DNA of 64,000 nt from Hydractinia symbiolongicarpus (Eukaryota; Cnidaria; Hydrozoa; Anthoathecata; Hydractiniidae): the NCBI RefSeq assembly GCF_029227915.1, contig NC_079880.1, positions 24,864,501 to 24,928,500 on the forward strand, written 5' to 3'. A program made the translations under genes and the position numbers. Under the pieces are notes generated by a model. It made no database searches. It was not told where the DNA came from and worked only from the letters and a program-made list of their open reading frames with translations. Below, in pieces: positions 11,498 to 24,469 of this stretch; position 1 is the stretch's first letter; each line of letters opens with the position of its first letter.

Positions 11498-12228
11498 GGT
11501 AAAATTAACGCTGAATAAAAAACACTATAGGTCCGCCGTACAACGTCACATCTAGTGAAATGATAAGAAAATTGCATGTTGATGGCATAAATATTAACTT
11601 TCTATAAATACAATTATAACTTTTGTTTTTTTTAATAGTCATTCGAGTATGGCACAATAATTGATCGTTAAACACACCTTATTGTATAGATCTCCATGGT
11701 TTTTACTAATTTTATTACTTGATCGTGTAAAAGGTGCCGAGAGACACAAAAATTAGTTTTTATATTTGATTTACTTTGAAGCTTATTCTTTAATTCGTTG
11801 TTGCATAATTTGAAACTCGCCGAATAGGCTAAGTAGGCTTAAAATGCAATTATTCTAGAATCAAATTTTTCACCAAGATTAGAGTTTTTTGAGAAAACGT
11901 ATAGTTTAAAAAATGAGACCTTCACTAATGGCAAATTCTATAACTTTTTGCAGGTATTAACTTTTAATTAAGAATTAATTTTTATTTTTTCAAGGTCTGA
12001 AAATAGCGCGCAAACTTAGAATAACAAAGTAAAGCAAAGAAAGTATAAATTAAAAAAGTTTACGAGAATAATATTTCTCGAATAGCTTACTTCAAAATAT
12101 TATGTGGGAATAATCTTTTCACAGAATTCTTGTTGGGCCTAAATTTCTTGAAAGTTCCGTCCTTTCAAGTATTAGAGTATACTTGCCAGTTTGATATTCT
12201 CTATTTTTGTATCTTGAAAGGAAGCCAC

Positions 12229-12230
<2 letters not shown>

Positions 12231-12258
<28 letters not shown>
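12231..12258. repeat. CA dinucleotide microsatellite
   Basis: Uninterrupted CA repeat of about 14 units in the non-coding stretch upstream of the transporter gene. The surrounding 11.5-12.78 kb shows no gene. Confidence 0.85.
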
Positions 12259-12259
<1 letters not shown>

Positions 12260-12782
12260 CGTAAGGTTTAAGTTGATAGACGGCTCTTCGCAGGACCAAC
12301 ATTCATAGAGATGTCATCATAAGTGTCCTATTGAAGTCAGCCTATACTTTAGTCGACAGTTAAAGTAGGCCTATCTAGATATTAAACACGTGCCCACCTC
12401 TATTAGTGTTGGTCAACCCAAACAAAAGGTGAAAATTATTAACGAGGTAAACAATCGACTGCTCACTTATTGCGTATTTATATATTAGATTTTACTCCGT
12501 GTAGGTGTTGCGTGCTCAATTAGAAATATTTGAGTAACTAGGCATTATAAATTAGATAGAGTTAATTACTTTAATTGCTTTGATCTGATTGGTTGATTTC
12601 GATCGTCACCTAATCCCTAACTATTTTTATCTTCTCAAGATGATTTCAAGCATTGCCCGTCGAACTTGTTTATCTTGTTTATGACATGATAATTTCTATC
12701 TATTTTTTAATGACAATGATTGAACAGATAAGTGGCAATATTTTTTAGGTTAGATACTGACTATGTATGTCATCGATCTTTT

Positions 12783-13280
12783 AAGGCCGAGATACATTTG
12801 AAATTTTTTTTTCGAAACTGTCTGAAATTTTTATTTTACAAATATTTCGAAATATTTCGAAATATTTTGAAACATTTCGAAAGCCTTTGAAAGTATTTCG
12901 AATTGCTCTGAAATTAATTTCGAGACATGCTGCAAAACTTTCACAGCTATTCGAGAGCAAGAAAATTCTGCAAATCGATTTGTATAATTTTCTGTATTTC
13001 AAAATAAGTTCAAAGCTGCCGACAACAGGTGCGCATTTTTCTGACGTTAATGAGAAGCTTTTGTGCATTTTTTTTGGCGATAAACAGAAGAAAACATAAA
13101 AATAAGTGAATACAAAGCAGACACGATGGAGTTTGATCCTGTTTGATCCTTTTTTTGATCCTTTCGATTCATGTTTAAAAGAATGCTGAAATACTTTATA
13201 TTAATTTCGAAACAATGGAAAACGTATTTCGAAATATTTCTGAAATAAAAATTTCAGACAGTTTCGAAATAAAAAAAGCT
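12783..13280. mobile_element. Inverted-repeat (MITE-like) element
   Basis: The arms at about 12804-12836 and 13243-13277 are inverted copies of a sequence containing TTCGAAACTGTCTGAAATTT. The inside is full of GAAATATTTCGAAA-type palindromic words. No transposase is seen. A related partial terminus recurs at about 13440-13540. Its outer left end (AGGCCGAGATACATTT after TTA) resembles the Harbinger terminus at 55711. Confidence 0.55.
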
Positions 13281-13550
13281 ATTTTCTTAAATAATGAAGA
13301 TAATTAAAAGTTGTTTAAAGAAATTGTGCTGCCCCCGAGAGAGAAAACAATACGACAGCTCTAGAATATTAGTGCCTTGTCTAAAGGTTTTTTAATATAT
13401 AAACGCTGCGTTAAGTTTAATCTTCTTCTCTATTTTGACAAGCCTAGATATACTTGAAATTTTTATTTTTTGTCTGAAACTAGTGTTTCAAAAGTGTTTC
13501 GAAATACTTTTTTTACTATTTCAAAATTAGTAAAGTATTTCAGCATATTT

Positions 13551-13936
13551 AATACACCTTTCCCGAATTTCATAAATTATAATAACTATGACGTCATCCA
13601 TAATTTTATAATGGTTTGTGCTCCTCTAATAAGGATATTCAGATAGAATATTAAATTATCATGACAAAACTGAAGTTTTTAGAGCAATATAATATTCTCG
13701 TTGGATTTTATTTAGATTTAAAGAAAATAATTATTTTGGAAACGAAGCTGGGCTAATATGAAGAGTTTGACTGTAACTTCCAGCTCGGAATTGAGGCACT
13801 TAACGAACAGGAATAATTACGAAATTAGGTAATTTGTTCTATCTTTTGTTAAGGAACTTAAAGATAAGAATTATTTTTAGTATCGACCTCTTTAACTGAA
13901 ATTGACATAATTAGGAAATTCGGGAAAGGTCTATTA
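13551..13936. mobile_element. MITE-like element with TAATACACCTTTCCCG ends
   Basis: The left end TAATACACCTTTCCCGAATT (13551) matches the inverted right end (one mismatch) finishing at 13936. The interior from about 13700 on is a paralogue of 55.53-55.71 kb plus 56.50-56.57 kb. There the same sequence is interrupted by a Harbinger relic. Confidence 0.65.
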
Positions 13937-13939
13937 TGA

Positions 13940-15960
13940 ATCGAAAGAGGATGGTTGTGTTCATGTCAATAGCCGTTTCTTTTTGTATTATAAGAAGAGT
14001 GGGATGAAAAAAGGGAAAAAAACGCAAACAGGCTATTTAAATGAAGTCATAGCTGCAAAGAAGAAAGCAATGCATTGCACACTATGCAGGTTACAACTTT
14101 TACAGTTTTAGAGCCGTAGCCGTAGCCTTAGCCGGACCTGTAGACGGTAAGCACATCAGTGTTATTCATTCAAGTATAGTGGCTCTGAGTTCTACGATTA
14201 CAAAGTTTTTTCAGTATTGTTCAGGTTTTTGATGGTTGACATAGGTTGCCAATAAAGGATCTCTGATGGAACCGAGGGAAAACCAGATATATTGGTGAGT
14301 AATGACATAGCAGAGGGCAGATTGAATGAATAATGAGATTGCTTCCCTGGTTTGCAAATAGTGCCCAGCACAAGACGATGATTTTCTATTTTAAGCAATT
14401 TTTTTCTACTGAATATTCCTTCTTCTTTAGCGTTGAAAAATCATCTAACAAAATAACTCATCCAACCACCTTTTTTTAATTATTTTTTTTTAATTTCACC
14501 GTTATTTGTGGAAAGACTGATATAAAAAATTTTATAATAAGAATATATTATAACTCATTTATTGTTTTCAAAAAAAGAGTTTCTTTAATTGGTATTGCAA
14601 ATAGTTGTGATGACGCAGTAATAAGTACAATTTCCTGCTAGTTTTTCAGAATTAGTTTATAAAAGCGCAGAATGTTTAATTCCATGGGAACTACTTATCA
14701 ATAAATCAAAAACACAACATAATTTTACAATAAAAGAATTTTTTAGCGTTTCTATAAAGCATGTTGTTTTGAATTTTAGGATCTCTTGTTTTTTGACAAA
14801 TTACATGTTAATTTTCTTCTTAAATAAAAAAGGCGGGAACACAGGAAATGTGTTTGTGGGAACTGCATTCCATTAATGCTATCACATCTATCACTTTATA
14901 AGAGCAAATCAACATAGAAAGGGTTGCACAGTGGGGGATAGAGTCCCTTGGGTTCAAAAGCGAAAAATTGGAGGTGCTACTTTCGGTCAAATCGTATAAA
15001 AACAAATTTCCTACGTGTTCCATTCGGTTTTATATAGTGGAAAACCTAATTTCAAGAAATAAGTCCCGGGGATTGTGCATTAGCAGTACCGCAATCTGTT
15101 CCCGGTCAGTATATTCCAAGGGACAGTCACATATTGTGTTTAGAACTGACATATGAGTTTAGAGAAAAGAATACGTATTCTTTTCTCCAAGGTATGAGAA
15201 AATGCTTGAAAACTTTAACGTCAAATCATTGACCTGCAGGGTCAACATTGCACCACAGGTGCGATGATAACCAACTGGGAGTTTGGGGGGCGTTGTGAGC
15301 CTCCCAACGGAGCCCTGGAAGCCAACATCTTTTTACGCCCTTTAAGCACTGAAACGCCATAAAACCGACTCTGATTTGATTGAAAAAGGGGAATAAATGG
15401 CAACATAAAACACATTAAATTCTTTATCAACAAGGGTGTAATCAAACCAGCAATAAGACAACACAACACCATCATAATGTTTTTTATAGATTGAAAGTTA
15501 TTAAAGCAATAATTAAAATGTTTATTCTTCTTTCTTCATATTTAGCACCAAAATAACGTTTTCTGCGTATTGGAGGTCATTAAAAAATAACCAAATCAAA
15601 ATCTTCTTTCTTCATAAATATAATAAAAAATTTAATAATATAATGAAATGGAACCATGGACAAAATGCCTTCATACCAATCATTGAAAACCCTCGTGTTA
15701 ATAATACGTTCCACACATCGTGTTGCAAACATTAAAATTATGGGAATAGTTGGGATTATTAGTTAAGTAAGCAACATTCTTGCGTAAAAATTTTAAACTA
15801 CTTTTGGAAAATTTGTAAAAATATGTTACCTTTGATTAGATTCATCATGTTTCAGAAATAAGGTACAAAACATGAATTACAGACAACTAAATTTAAGCAA
15901 TGAGAAGAACAAGGATATGTATAAAGCTAATCTGTTTTGCTTTAAAATGTTAGCATGACA
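13940..15960. other. Non-coding stretch with small palindromes
   Basis: No convincing gene is seen. It contains a perfect 26-bp palindrome at 15162-15187 and two short segments less AT-rich than their surroundings (about 14.84-15.15 and 15.24-15.35 kb). These may be old repeat fragments. Confidence 0.4.
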
Positions 15961-15967
15961 ACTATTA

Positions 15968-16011
15968 ATTTTAACAGAAACATTGCCTGCTGGCAATGTT
16001 TCTGTTAAAAT
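15968..16011. other. Perfect 20-bp hairpin with 4-base loop
   Basis: The left arm ATTTTAACAGAAACATTGCC (15968-15987) is exactly complementary to 15992-16011 around the loop TGCT. Part of the right arm (TGTTCTGTTAAAATGTT) repeats directly after it. Confidence 0.75.
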
Positions 16012-16821
16012 GTTCTGTTAAAATGTTTCATCATAACATTGACCTTATCAATTCTGTATATAAATCAAGAGAAAGTTCATAAGGTTTTTAAAATGTTCTG
16101 TGAAAAAGACAAACCTGAGAGCCTTCACTACAAGGAATAAACCTTAAGACGCCCTCCCGCAAGTTACAATGGGAAGAATTATCGTGATCACTGAGGTGTG
16201 GAGCTTGTTGTAGTGCATGCCTACATTATATTTCCCAATACCGTTAATAAAACCTGAAGGAAATGAATCTACCAAGGTTCTGCAGATAAAACTTGTTTAG
16301 GTTTAATAGGTTTCGATTTAGAAATCCCTTTGACGAAAAAGATTTTAAGTTAAAGGTTTGCTTTTTACAAATGGAAGAAGTCGCGTCATTAGTGCTAGAA
16401 GTGCCACATTGATTAACTAACGTTTGGGTTAATGCAAAAGGAACAACTTCGAGTTGATACACACGTTTCCTTTTTCTTTTCTTTTGCTTTGTTATCATAA
16501 CCTATGACAACCTAGCTTAAAATATTGAGCAGAACGCTTTAACGTAGCTTTACTTAAACTTAAAGAAACGGAAGTGATTAGGTTTAAATTGCCCAGAATG
16601 TTTGTCATTATCGCAGAATAAAATAGAAACTGTTGGTAGAGCAGTTTTTTAAGATATTAAAAAATAAGAACGACAAAATCTACGACATATCCAAATATAT
16701 CTTTCAGCAAGCTTTCGCCAACGCCCAGGTTGGCATGTTCACACTGCTTCTAAATTTTATTTTACAAGTTAGAGATAAAATACTAAACATAATAGGATAT
16801 AATAGGAAGAAAATAGAGCTA

Positions 16822-17454
16822 TTATAATAGTTCTAAAGGCATAGATTTTACCGTGTTATTTAAAATGGGACGGTCACGCTCAATTAATAAGCTCTCCATC
16901 AGAGTAAGTTTAAAATCTTTAGACTCTTCCGCAAGTACTGAGAAGTTGTGAAACGATGCTGGAGAGTAATTACAAAACATTAAATGTTCGAGAACGGCAC
17001 TGGCCTGGGGACCAAGTTTAACGCGTTTACCTGTAAGTGCAGAAATACCTAAATGCTCAGACATACGGACTTTAAAATGGCGTTTTGTTTTGCCATAATA
17101 AGTGGCGTTGCAGCCACTACACTTAAAACAGTAAACGAGTCCGGAGCGTAACGATTCGGGTATTCTGTCCTTAAAGGCAAAGCAGCTACGTATCCTCCTC
17201 TTAGAAAAAAATATAAGTTTAACATTACAATGTGCCAGTTTCTGCTTAAACAAGCGGTGCAAACGTGTTCTAATTTGTAAGGTAATCTTTCCTAAAAAAG
17301 GTAAAACAAGGACTAACTCTTTCTTAGGAGCAAGGGACACTTGTTCCTTCGGTTCGTAATTTCTGCTCTTGAAAATTAATTTCTGCTCTTGAACCTTGTG
17401 TATGCCGGCCGGGAAAAGACTTGTGCCGGATGCACAATTGCTGCGCCCATCCAT
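16822..17454 (-). pseudogene. Penelope-like element fragment: RT C-terminus and GIY-YIG endonuclease
   Basis: The frame contains a KKELVLVLPFLGK segment and then CSGCNATYYGKTKRHFKVR. In this family that is the GIY-YIG-type nuclease core (tyrosine, glycine and arginine retained) preceded by paired cysteines. It ends with a glutamate-containing MESLLIERDRPILNN. Penelope-like retroelements carry exactly this C-terminal arrangement after the reverse transcriptase. The catalytic RT domain is absent upstream, so this is a 5'-truncated copy. The first 25 or so residues of the frame probably belong to flanking DNA. The stop lies at 16822-16824. Confidence 0.75.
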
Positions 17455-17728
17455 GTGTTGGCGGTGGCAGTGGAAAAAACGACGTGTTGAAATGAAAAAA
17501 GTAGGTCAGTCGATCGCAGAGCCTGACTGACGCTGGCTACGCCCCTGGTTGAAAGAAAAAAAGCGGTTATTATTAGAAATTGACAATAATTTACTCATGT
17601 CTTTAGTTTAAACAATAGTTCATTAACCATTCTTTCAATTTCAATAGAAAAAACTTAGCAAAAGTTGAACATGTCCAACTTTTAAAAAATCTTAAAAAAC
17701 GGAAAAAAGTTGTTCATCTTTGCTGTTT

Positions 17729-17783
17729 ACACGGTAAGTTTTTTTTATCTTACATTTAAACGGTCCGTTTAAACTTACCGTGT
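17729..17783. other. Inverted repeat with nested palindrome
   Basis: The 13-bp arms ACACGGTAAGTTT (17729-17741) and complement (17771-17783) enclose the palindrome TTTAAACGGTCCGTTTAAA, which overlaps the right arm. A near-perfect palindrome, AAAAGTTGAACATGTCCAAC, lies just upstream near 17659. Confidence 0.5.
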
Positions 17784-17789
17784 ATTTTA

Positions 17790-20250
17790 GCTTTAAGGTA
17801 TACAAAATGTCAATGCAAAGTTAAATTTAGTTTTACTTTAATAAATTCTTAATTAACTAAAATGTTGGTTCTCTTTATTGTCGAAAATTAACTGCCACTA
17901 AAAATCACTCCATTTTTTATTGCGGATAAAAATTATACGTAAGATATATGAGTTGCTACAATGAACTCAAGTTATGCAATTTCATATGGCGTTACGTTAG
18001 TACTACTTTGTGGACAATTAAAATTGTGGAGCATCGATCGAAAAATTGAAAAAAATTGATATCTGACTCACCTTTTTTAATTTTCTCACTAAACATAAAA
18101 TTTATAATCTAATAAATTCAGTTAGTATTAAATTATGTAGTCATTACGCATAAATTATGCAGCCATTACGCATAAATAATACAGAAATAATGGTTAGAAC
18201 TTTATCAACATTTGTATAACTGCTGCTACATCAAAGGTCAAGAGCATCAAGTAACAAAGACCAGAAGAATGATCGCCAGCATGATAACACTTGATTTGAG
18301 AACAAGAAATAATTATTAGATATTTTGGTATAAACATTCTTTCTTGCCAGGAACACAAATCACAGTTAAAAAACTGGAAAATGTTTTTTTTTTGCGTGAT
18401 ATCGAATATGCTCATTAAAAGATCTTAGACTATAAGGAAGGTTAGCCTAGTTAGCGAAGGCTTCTCCGAAAATATTAAAATTTAATTTTTCTGATACAAA
18501 AACTTAGACGCAAACGACTGTCTTACAGCAGTCACCGAGTTCAAATCAACCAATAAACACAAATTAATTTCTCAAAGCACACATCGAATTCAAAATCATG
18601 AGCGAGTACTAGGTCAGCGTGGTCACACCTTACTTTCCTAAATAGCTTGGGAAAAAATTATATTTGTTTAGGTGAGTGAAATCGCTCAAACCATCGAAGA
18701 CCAGGCTTTCCCGACAATGATCATGTGAGCAAAAAACAATACACGTAACGGTCAGTATTCTGGCTGCAGAAAACCCGTTTTGTCCTCTGCCGTAATTTTA
18801 CCCAGCTGGGTTTCCTGGATACAGCAAAATATGATTTAAAGACACAAAAGAAACTTTTTAGAACTTTTCAGGAACATTCTGTTTTGTTTTATTTGTTGTG
18901 AGATCTGATGACGAATATTATATTTTTCTAAGCATTGGTCATATTGTTAAACTTAGTTTTGCACTTGTAAACAATCGAGAATTAATAGATCAACATCTAC
19001 CACAAATTATAGCTTCAAGGTTAGTGGTCAGGTTGTAATATCAACATAAAAATTGATTTTTTTAAAAAAACGCCTTATGAATTAAGACTTTCCTGATGAA
19101 TGTCCGCCCCTTTCAAAATATTTAAAGCTTACTCCCCATGAAGTCAAGTCGCGATACGTTGGATTTTGATTTTATTATTTAAAGTTTCAGTGCATATGTT
19201 ATACATTTACATAAAAGGGATATGTTTAGTATATGTTTTTTACTGATCATAACAGCTGTTGGCAGAAAAGTAATTTCGAAACTTGCTTAACTTTCAAATT
19301 CATATATCACGAACTCAAATTTGATGTCATTGTAGTCATAAACAAACCATTGTTTGTAAGAAGATTATGTCTGGTTATTAATTGAAAGGCGGGAACAACG
19401 AACCGAAAATAACGATCAATGAATGATAACACTATGTGATGTGATTTTATTAGTTGCTATTCCAATAATCTTTTAATTCAATTTTAACCGAGAGACCAAT
19501 TAGATGGATTATATTACGTAAATTTTGAAGTTATGTAGCTAACTTGTTGACTAACGAATAGTCTCTATATTAAGGATAATGAATCAAGCTAAATAGGCGA
19601 TTAGATAACAATTCTGCAGTGTCATCATCAAAATATTGCAGGTCCGCCTGTTTAGCCTTCCCTTACTATGACGCGTATTTTTTGTTAAAGGACTGATTTT
19701 AGCGCTGGGAGAATATAAGCATCGGAGAAAATTCCACACGACACGAAAACTAGTGACATAAAATGTGAAACTCGCTCACTAAAGCTAAAAAATCCTGGAA
19801 TGAAAGAAACAGATAAATGATCAGTATGAGTAGAAAACGATAGGGAATTCTATTACCAAAGACAATTAAAGCTGTAAAATAAATTCATTGCATTTGTTGC
19901 AAAGTGTTTTGAAATAGCAAGAAAAAAAAACGATGTTTGTTAAGCATTTAGCTAGTTGATTGGTCCCATAAACGCCTGATCAGAGAATTTCAACTCATGA
20001 TAGAAACTCTAGTTGCAACCTTGTTTCATATTCATAGTTGTCAAAAATCCTTATTTTGAGAAGGAAAAAATCCAACTGGCTACTAAAAATAAAGTGGTCG
20101 AATAAAGTTAATCAGACAGACATCTAGTGTATTTTTGTAATCAGCACTAGCCGATTTCCCGTGGAATAATCCACTGAATCTCTCATTCAACCGATGTAAG
20201 GGATATCATACAAAAACATACAACACAGTAATTTGAATTTTCAAAACTCA
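17790..20250. other. Non-coding, AT-rich
   Basis: No gene or clear element is seen. A 65-bp segment at about 19605-19670 recurs in the same orientation at about 28886-28950 with several mismatches, so it is a dispersed repeat fragment. Confidence 0.4.
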
Positions 20251-20255
20251 CATTT

Positions 20256-20330
20256 CAACCTTGACCCCGGGCTCTTTGTCTCTTTTATAACGGGATGGCA
20301 TAAAGAAAAAAAGCCCTAGGATCGAGGTTG
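20256..20330. mobile_element. Tiny palindromic element (75 bp)
   Basis: The ends CAACCTTGACCCCGGGCTCT and the inverted AAAAGCCCTAGGATCGAGGTTG-like end form imperfect arms. The flanks CTCACATTT and CTCACAATC look like a decayed 9-bp target duplication. It resembles the elements at 56854 and 62969. Confidence 0.5.
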
Positions 20331-21001
20331 CTCACAATCTGCATTATTCTATGTTTATAAACGCTGAAACAAAAAATCTAAAAATATAAGTATGTACAAC
20401 AACAAAAATAATAAAAAAAATATGAAATAAAAATGGAAAATGTCCAAAAAATCAAAGGCGTATAACAACCGTTACGTAAAAAGCGGAATACGCTAAAACT
20501 ATATACTTGCTTTGCCATTCCAGAAATACACCAGGAAGAAAAAGAATACCAAACATTAAAAAAAATCCAACATTTTTCGTTAAGTCATACAAAATCAGCT
20601 ATTCAGTCTGTTGCATACGGCAAACTTTCCAAAGTTACACTCAAAATATAAGAAATTAATAGTTGAAAACACATGAAAAAGAGAAATAAAATACTTAAAT
20701 CATTTAGTATGTTGTATATCTACAGAAATATTTCAATCCAAAATATTAAAAGAACAGTTTGTTTTAACAGGCCTAGACTTATAATCAAGAAAATCAAAGA
20801 ACATAACAATGCAGCATTTTCGAATTTAAGAATCGAATAAGTTTCAAACGATTGTAACGTAACAGATGTAAACATTGATTTAAGTTTAGGTTTTAGGTTT
20901 AGGTTTTTTATAACGACATCAACAATACATCACACAGTCTGTAGTGTTAAAAACAGTAACAACGGAAAAATTAGTTTTTACAGTTTATGTAAATTCTTCT
21001 C

Positions 21002-21310
21002 TAGGTGAATATTTATCATAGCACATCCGTATTTCATTCTCAACAGAGAATGCTACACCCCGATCAGACCTCTGATCATGACGGTCGAGTATAATGATAA
21101 GTCATATTGAAGTCTGCGGCTCCCAGTTCTGGGGACCGCGGATCGAATTCCGCTCACTGCTTGGCAGTATGTTAGTGATGAACAAAGTAGTTTTTCTTCA
21201 ATATGACTTACACGCATTATACTCGCCCGTCATGATCAGAGGTCTGATCGGGGTGAAGCATTTTCTGTTGAGAATGAAATACGGATGTGGTATGATAAAT
21301 ATTCACCTAT
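21002..21310. mobile_element. Fold-back element enclosing a tRNA-like core
   Basis: The left arm 21002-21112 and right arm 21196-21310 are near-complementary over about 112 bp. Between them lies a degenerate copy of the tRNA-like segment also found at 21369-21440. A single-stranded copy would fold into a long stem with that segment as its loop. Confidence 0.7.
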
Positions 21311-21362
21311 ATGTATACACACCATCCGGATAAACTATCTGAGTTCACCACTAACATATTGC

Positions 21363-21475
21363 CACACGTAGTGTAGTGGGTTCGTCTGCGACTCCCAGTT
21401 CTGGGGACCGCGGATCGAATCCCGCTCACTGCTTGGATGTATGTTAGTGATGAACAAAGTAGTTCTTCTTCAATA
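21363..21475 (+). repeat. tRNA-derived SINE-like unit with pol III boxes
   Basis: Box A TAGTGTAGTGG (21369-21379) and box B GATCGAATC (21413-21421) match the pol III consensus exactly and are 33 bases apart. The same body and downstream tail (GTTAGTGATGAACAAAGTAG) occurs at about 21113-21195 inside the fold-back, where box B is mutated. I see no complete cloverleaf, so a SINE or tRNA pseudogene is likelier than a working tRNA. Confidence 0.55.
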
Positions 21476-22139
21476 TGACACCTGATTTTCTTTCGCTTTC
21501 TCAGTAGTCCAATCGGTTTTTTACTTCGATAACTAAATTTCGCTTCATCCTAAAGAGAACGAATTGAAAATTTATAGCTACAATTGTCTGATGCATTTCC
21601 TTTCAATTATTTTGTGATGTTATATCATCGTACGTTTTTTTTCGTTTTAAAAAATACTTCTGAAAACAACATTATTAACTTCGTTCGACAACAACTGTTA
21701 GTTTTTTACATTTTGAATTCGAATTACAGTCATATTCGAATGCGATACAACCTCGGTTCCAGAACACAAAAATGTAAAATATAGAAAAACATCTAAGCTT
21801 TAACCTAACCTCATGATGAGTAAACATTGGCATGCTTTGTTTAAAGTAACTTTTTTCAGGATTACCTTAAAAAACAGACAACCTTTCTCGCTTCGGTTTT
21901 CTTTTTTCAGTTGATAAACAACTTGTTTTCATGACATACGGCGCGTGCATGGTAAGCCGGGCCTAAAATTGAAATTATTTCAACCGTAACGACTGAGAAC
22001 TGACTGTAGCATAAATGACAAATGGATCCCCTGTTTTCTCATTTAGCGGCTTGCTTATTTTTTTAGTAAATTTTAGCGTCCGGCCACGCCATAAGAAAGT
22101 GAGCCGTACTTTGCGTATCGTGGACTCACATGGTTACTC

Positions 22140-23330
22140 ACACAAGCGTATTATTATATAGACTAGTCGATAAGGGCCGTGGAGAAATCCAATTAGGCAG
22201 AAGGACAATAAAAAATAGGTTGTTTTAGATTTTTTGCTGACGTCAGCAGTGCAGGTACCAAAAAAATTGGCGAAGTTTTTTTATTATTTGCCTGTAATGT
22301 GTAGAGGTTAAAACGCTGATCCAAATAATATATAGGATCATATGTTTTTGACAACGCCTCAGAAGTGTAAGGATTTAAAAACTGACGTCACCAATGGCCT
22401 GTTAAAACCCGAAATATTTTTTGAGAAATTTGTGTACCTGTTGCCTTCATCACATAGATCTTGACACGCTGATCAAGGAAATATATAGGATCATGTACTT
22501 TTGACAAACGGTTGCAGAGATATTAGGGTTTAAAAGTTCTTTGATGACGTCATCGACCCGTCTATTCCGAAACAAATGTTGGGACCCAGGTTTAGGAAAA
22601 TTACCGAAATTGGTCCTAGGTGGTCCCTAGTTACCCACGCTGTTAAAAATCATTGACGTCACCACCTCGTTTCCAAGTTATTTAGCCTGAAAGTTTTAGG
22701 TGCACTGTAATGGCTTCATTAATTTAAAGGAACATCAAACGAAAATGAACACATCTATTTTGCCTGTTACGGACAGACACAGTCTCCGTATTATTATAAG
22801 AGATTAGTTTATTCGTTGCTTGTACTGTGCAGAGGTTTAAACGCTGACCAAGAAAATGTATATGATCATGTCTTTTTGTTAAGCGGTTAATAAGATATAA
22901 GGGTTTTAAAATTTTGCTGACGTCAGCAATGGCCAGTCAAACCCCCCAAAATTTTTTTTTTAGAAATTTGTATACCTGCTGCCTTCATTGTATAGGTCTT
23001 GAAACGCTGATCAAGATAATGTATAGGATCGCGTATTTTTGACAAACAGTTGCAGAGATATTAGGGTTTGAAGGTTTTTTGGTGACGTCATCAACCCGTC
23101 CATTCCAAAACGGATTCGGGGACCCAGGTTTGAGAAACTTACCCAAATTGGTCCCAGGTGGTCCCTAGTTACCTACGCAGGAGATGATGTCAGTTATTTC
23201 CACCCGTTTCCAAGTTATTTAGCCTTAAATTCAAAAGTGCAATGCAATGGCTTCACTAATCTTAATATACTTTCCTTTGACGTCAATATTGCTTTAACGT
23301 CAAAGTTTGGTAATTTACAGAACAAATTTA
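22140..23330. repeat. Tandem pair of about 500-bp repeat units rich in TGACGTCA
   Basis: Unit 1 (about 22240-22800) and unit 2 (about 22820-23330) align along their length in direct orientation. Inside each, a roughly 110-150-bp module (CGCTGATC, then a TATAGGATCATGT-like word, then GACAAACGGTTG, then TGACGTCA) occurs twice, giving four related modules. Unit 1 ends with ACAGACACAG plus GTATTATTATA, an ending shared with repeats at 32.4, 35.4 and 62.1 kb. No coding capacity is seen. Confidence 0.7.
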
Positions 23331-23371
23331 TAGACGATGTTTTATAGACTTTTATCTACTTTGCAAAAGTC

Positions 23372-23724
<353 letters not shown>

Positions 23725-24084
23725 ACTGGCGTATTATTATATAGACTAGCCGGGAAACCCAGCGTTAAAATCACCGGGATGAGCCACAAGTAACTGTTAT
23801 TGAACGCCCTAAGGAGCGCTTAAAAAGAACTGCAAACTGTGCGACACAGTCAGGTGGAGCGCTTTAGTGCAGGTATGCAGTATGTCGTAAATCAAGTGAA
23901 GCGCACACACCATTATAGTGTTGCAACTGTAACATATTTTCAAAAAATAACTTTCCCGCAACAAAGGCTGAAATAAAAACACAGTTTACAACCGTTGTGA
24001 CTCCGTCATAGCAAAAACAATTGGTCAATATTATTTTATTTTGGGGAATAAGTTTTTGTAAAAGTTAAAAAATTAATCGTGACA

Positions 24085-24465
24085 CGGGACTGAGCGCTTA
24101 GTACAGTTAAACGGTGTTACACAGGTGTATAGGGATAATACCCTTTTGAAAAAAACTTTCTTGCAGACTCTGTTTTAATGAAAACACAAGAAACAGTCCT
24201 TCGCTTCTTGCACAGGGCTAAGCGGTTAGTCCAAGTAAACATTGTTGGACATTCGTACAGGCGTGATTCCCAAGAAAGTTTAAAAATTAATTGTCACAGT
24301 GGGCTGACCCGCATAGGCGTAACAGCCTTTTCCAAAAACACACTATTGTTAACACTGAGCTGACCGCTTAGTACAGTTAAACAGATGTGAACAGTACCCT
24401 TCTCCAAAAAAACTTTATCACAACTTCGGTTTAAGTGACAACACAGGAAACAGCCTGTCGTTACT
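24085..24465. repeat. Degenerate direct repeats (GCTTAGTACAGTTAAAC words)
   Basis: GCGCTTAGTACAGTTAAACG at about 24094 recurs as CCGCTTAGTACAGTTAAACA near 24363. Both are followed by a shared stretch ending in AACACA(A/G)GAAACAG. A more diverged copy lies between. Some open frames here are by-products. Confidence 0.5.
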
Positions 24466-24469
24466 CCTC

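Noticed and set aside
12781-13068. Minus-strand 95-residue frame
   Set aside because: It is translated from the GAAATATTTCGAAA-rich inside of an inverted-repeat element.
15242-15475. Minus-strand frame with membrane-like start
   Set aside because: No family resemblance; the hydrophobic part is explained by T-rich DNA and the rest by a repeat-like, less AT-rich patch.
20881-20910. TTTAGG-like run resembling a telomere repeat
   Set aside because: Only three or four irregular units in AT-rich DNA; too short for an interstitial telomere.
21363-21440. A working tRNA gene
   Set aside because: A and B boxes are good, but I cannot fold a full cloverleaf and a second degenerate copy sits in a fold-back element, so it is listed as SINE-like.
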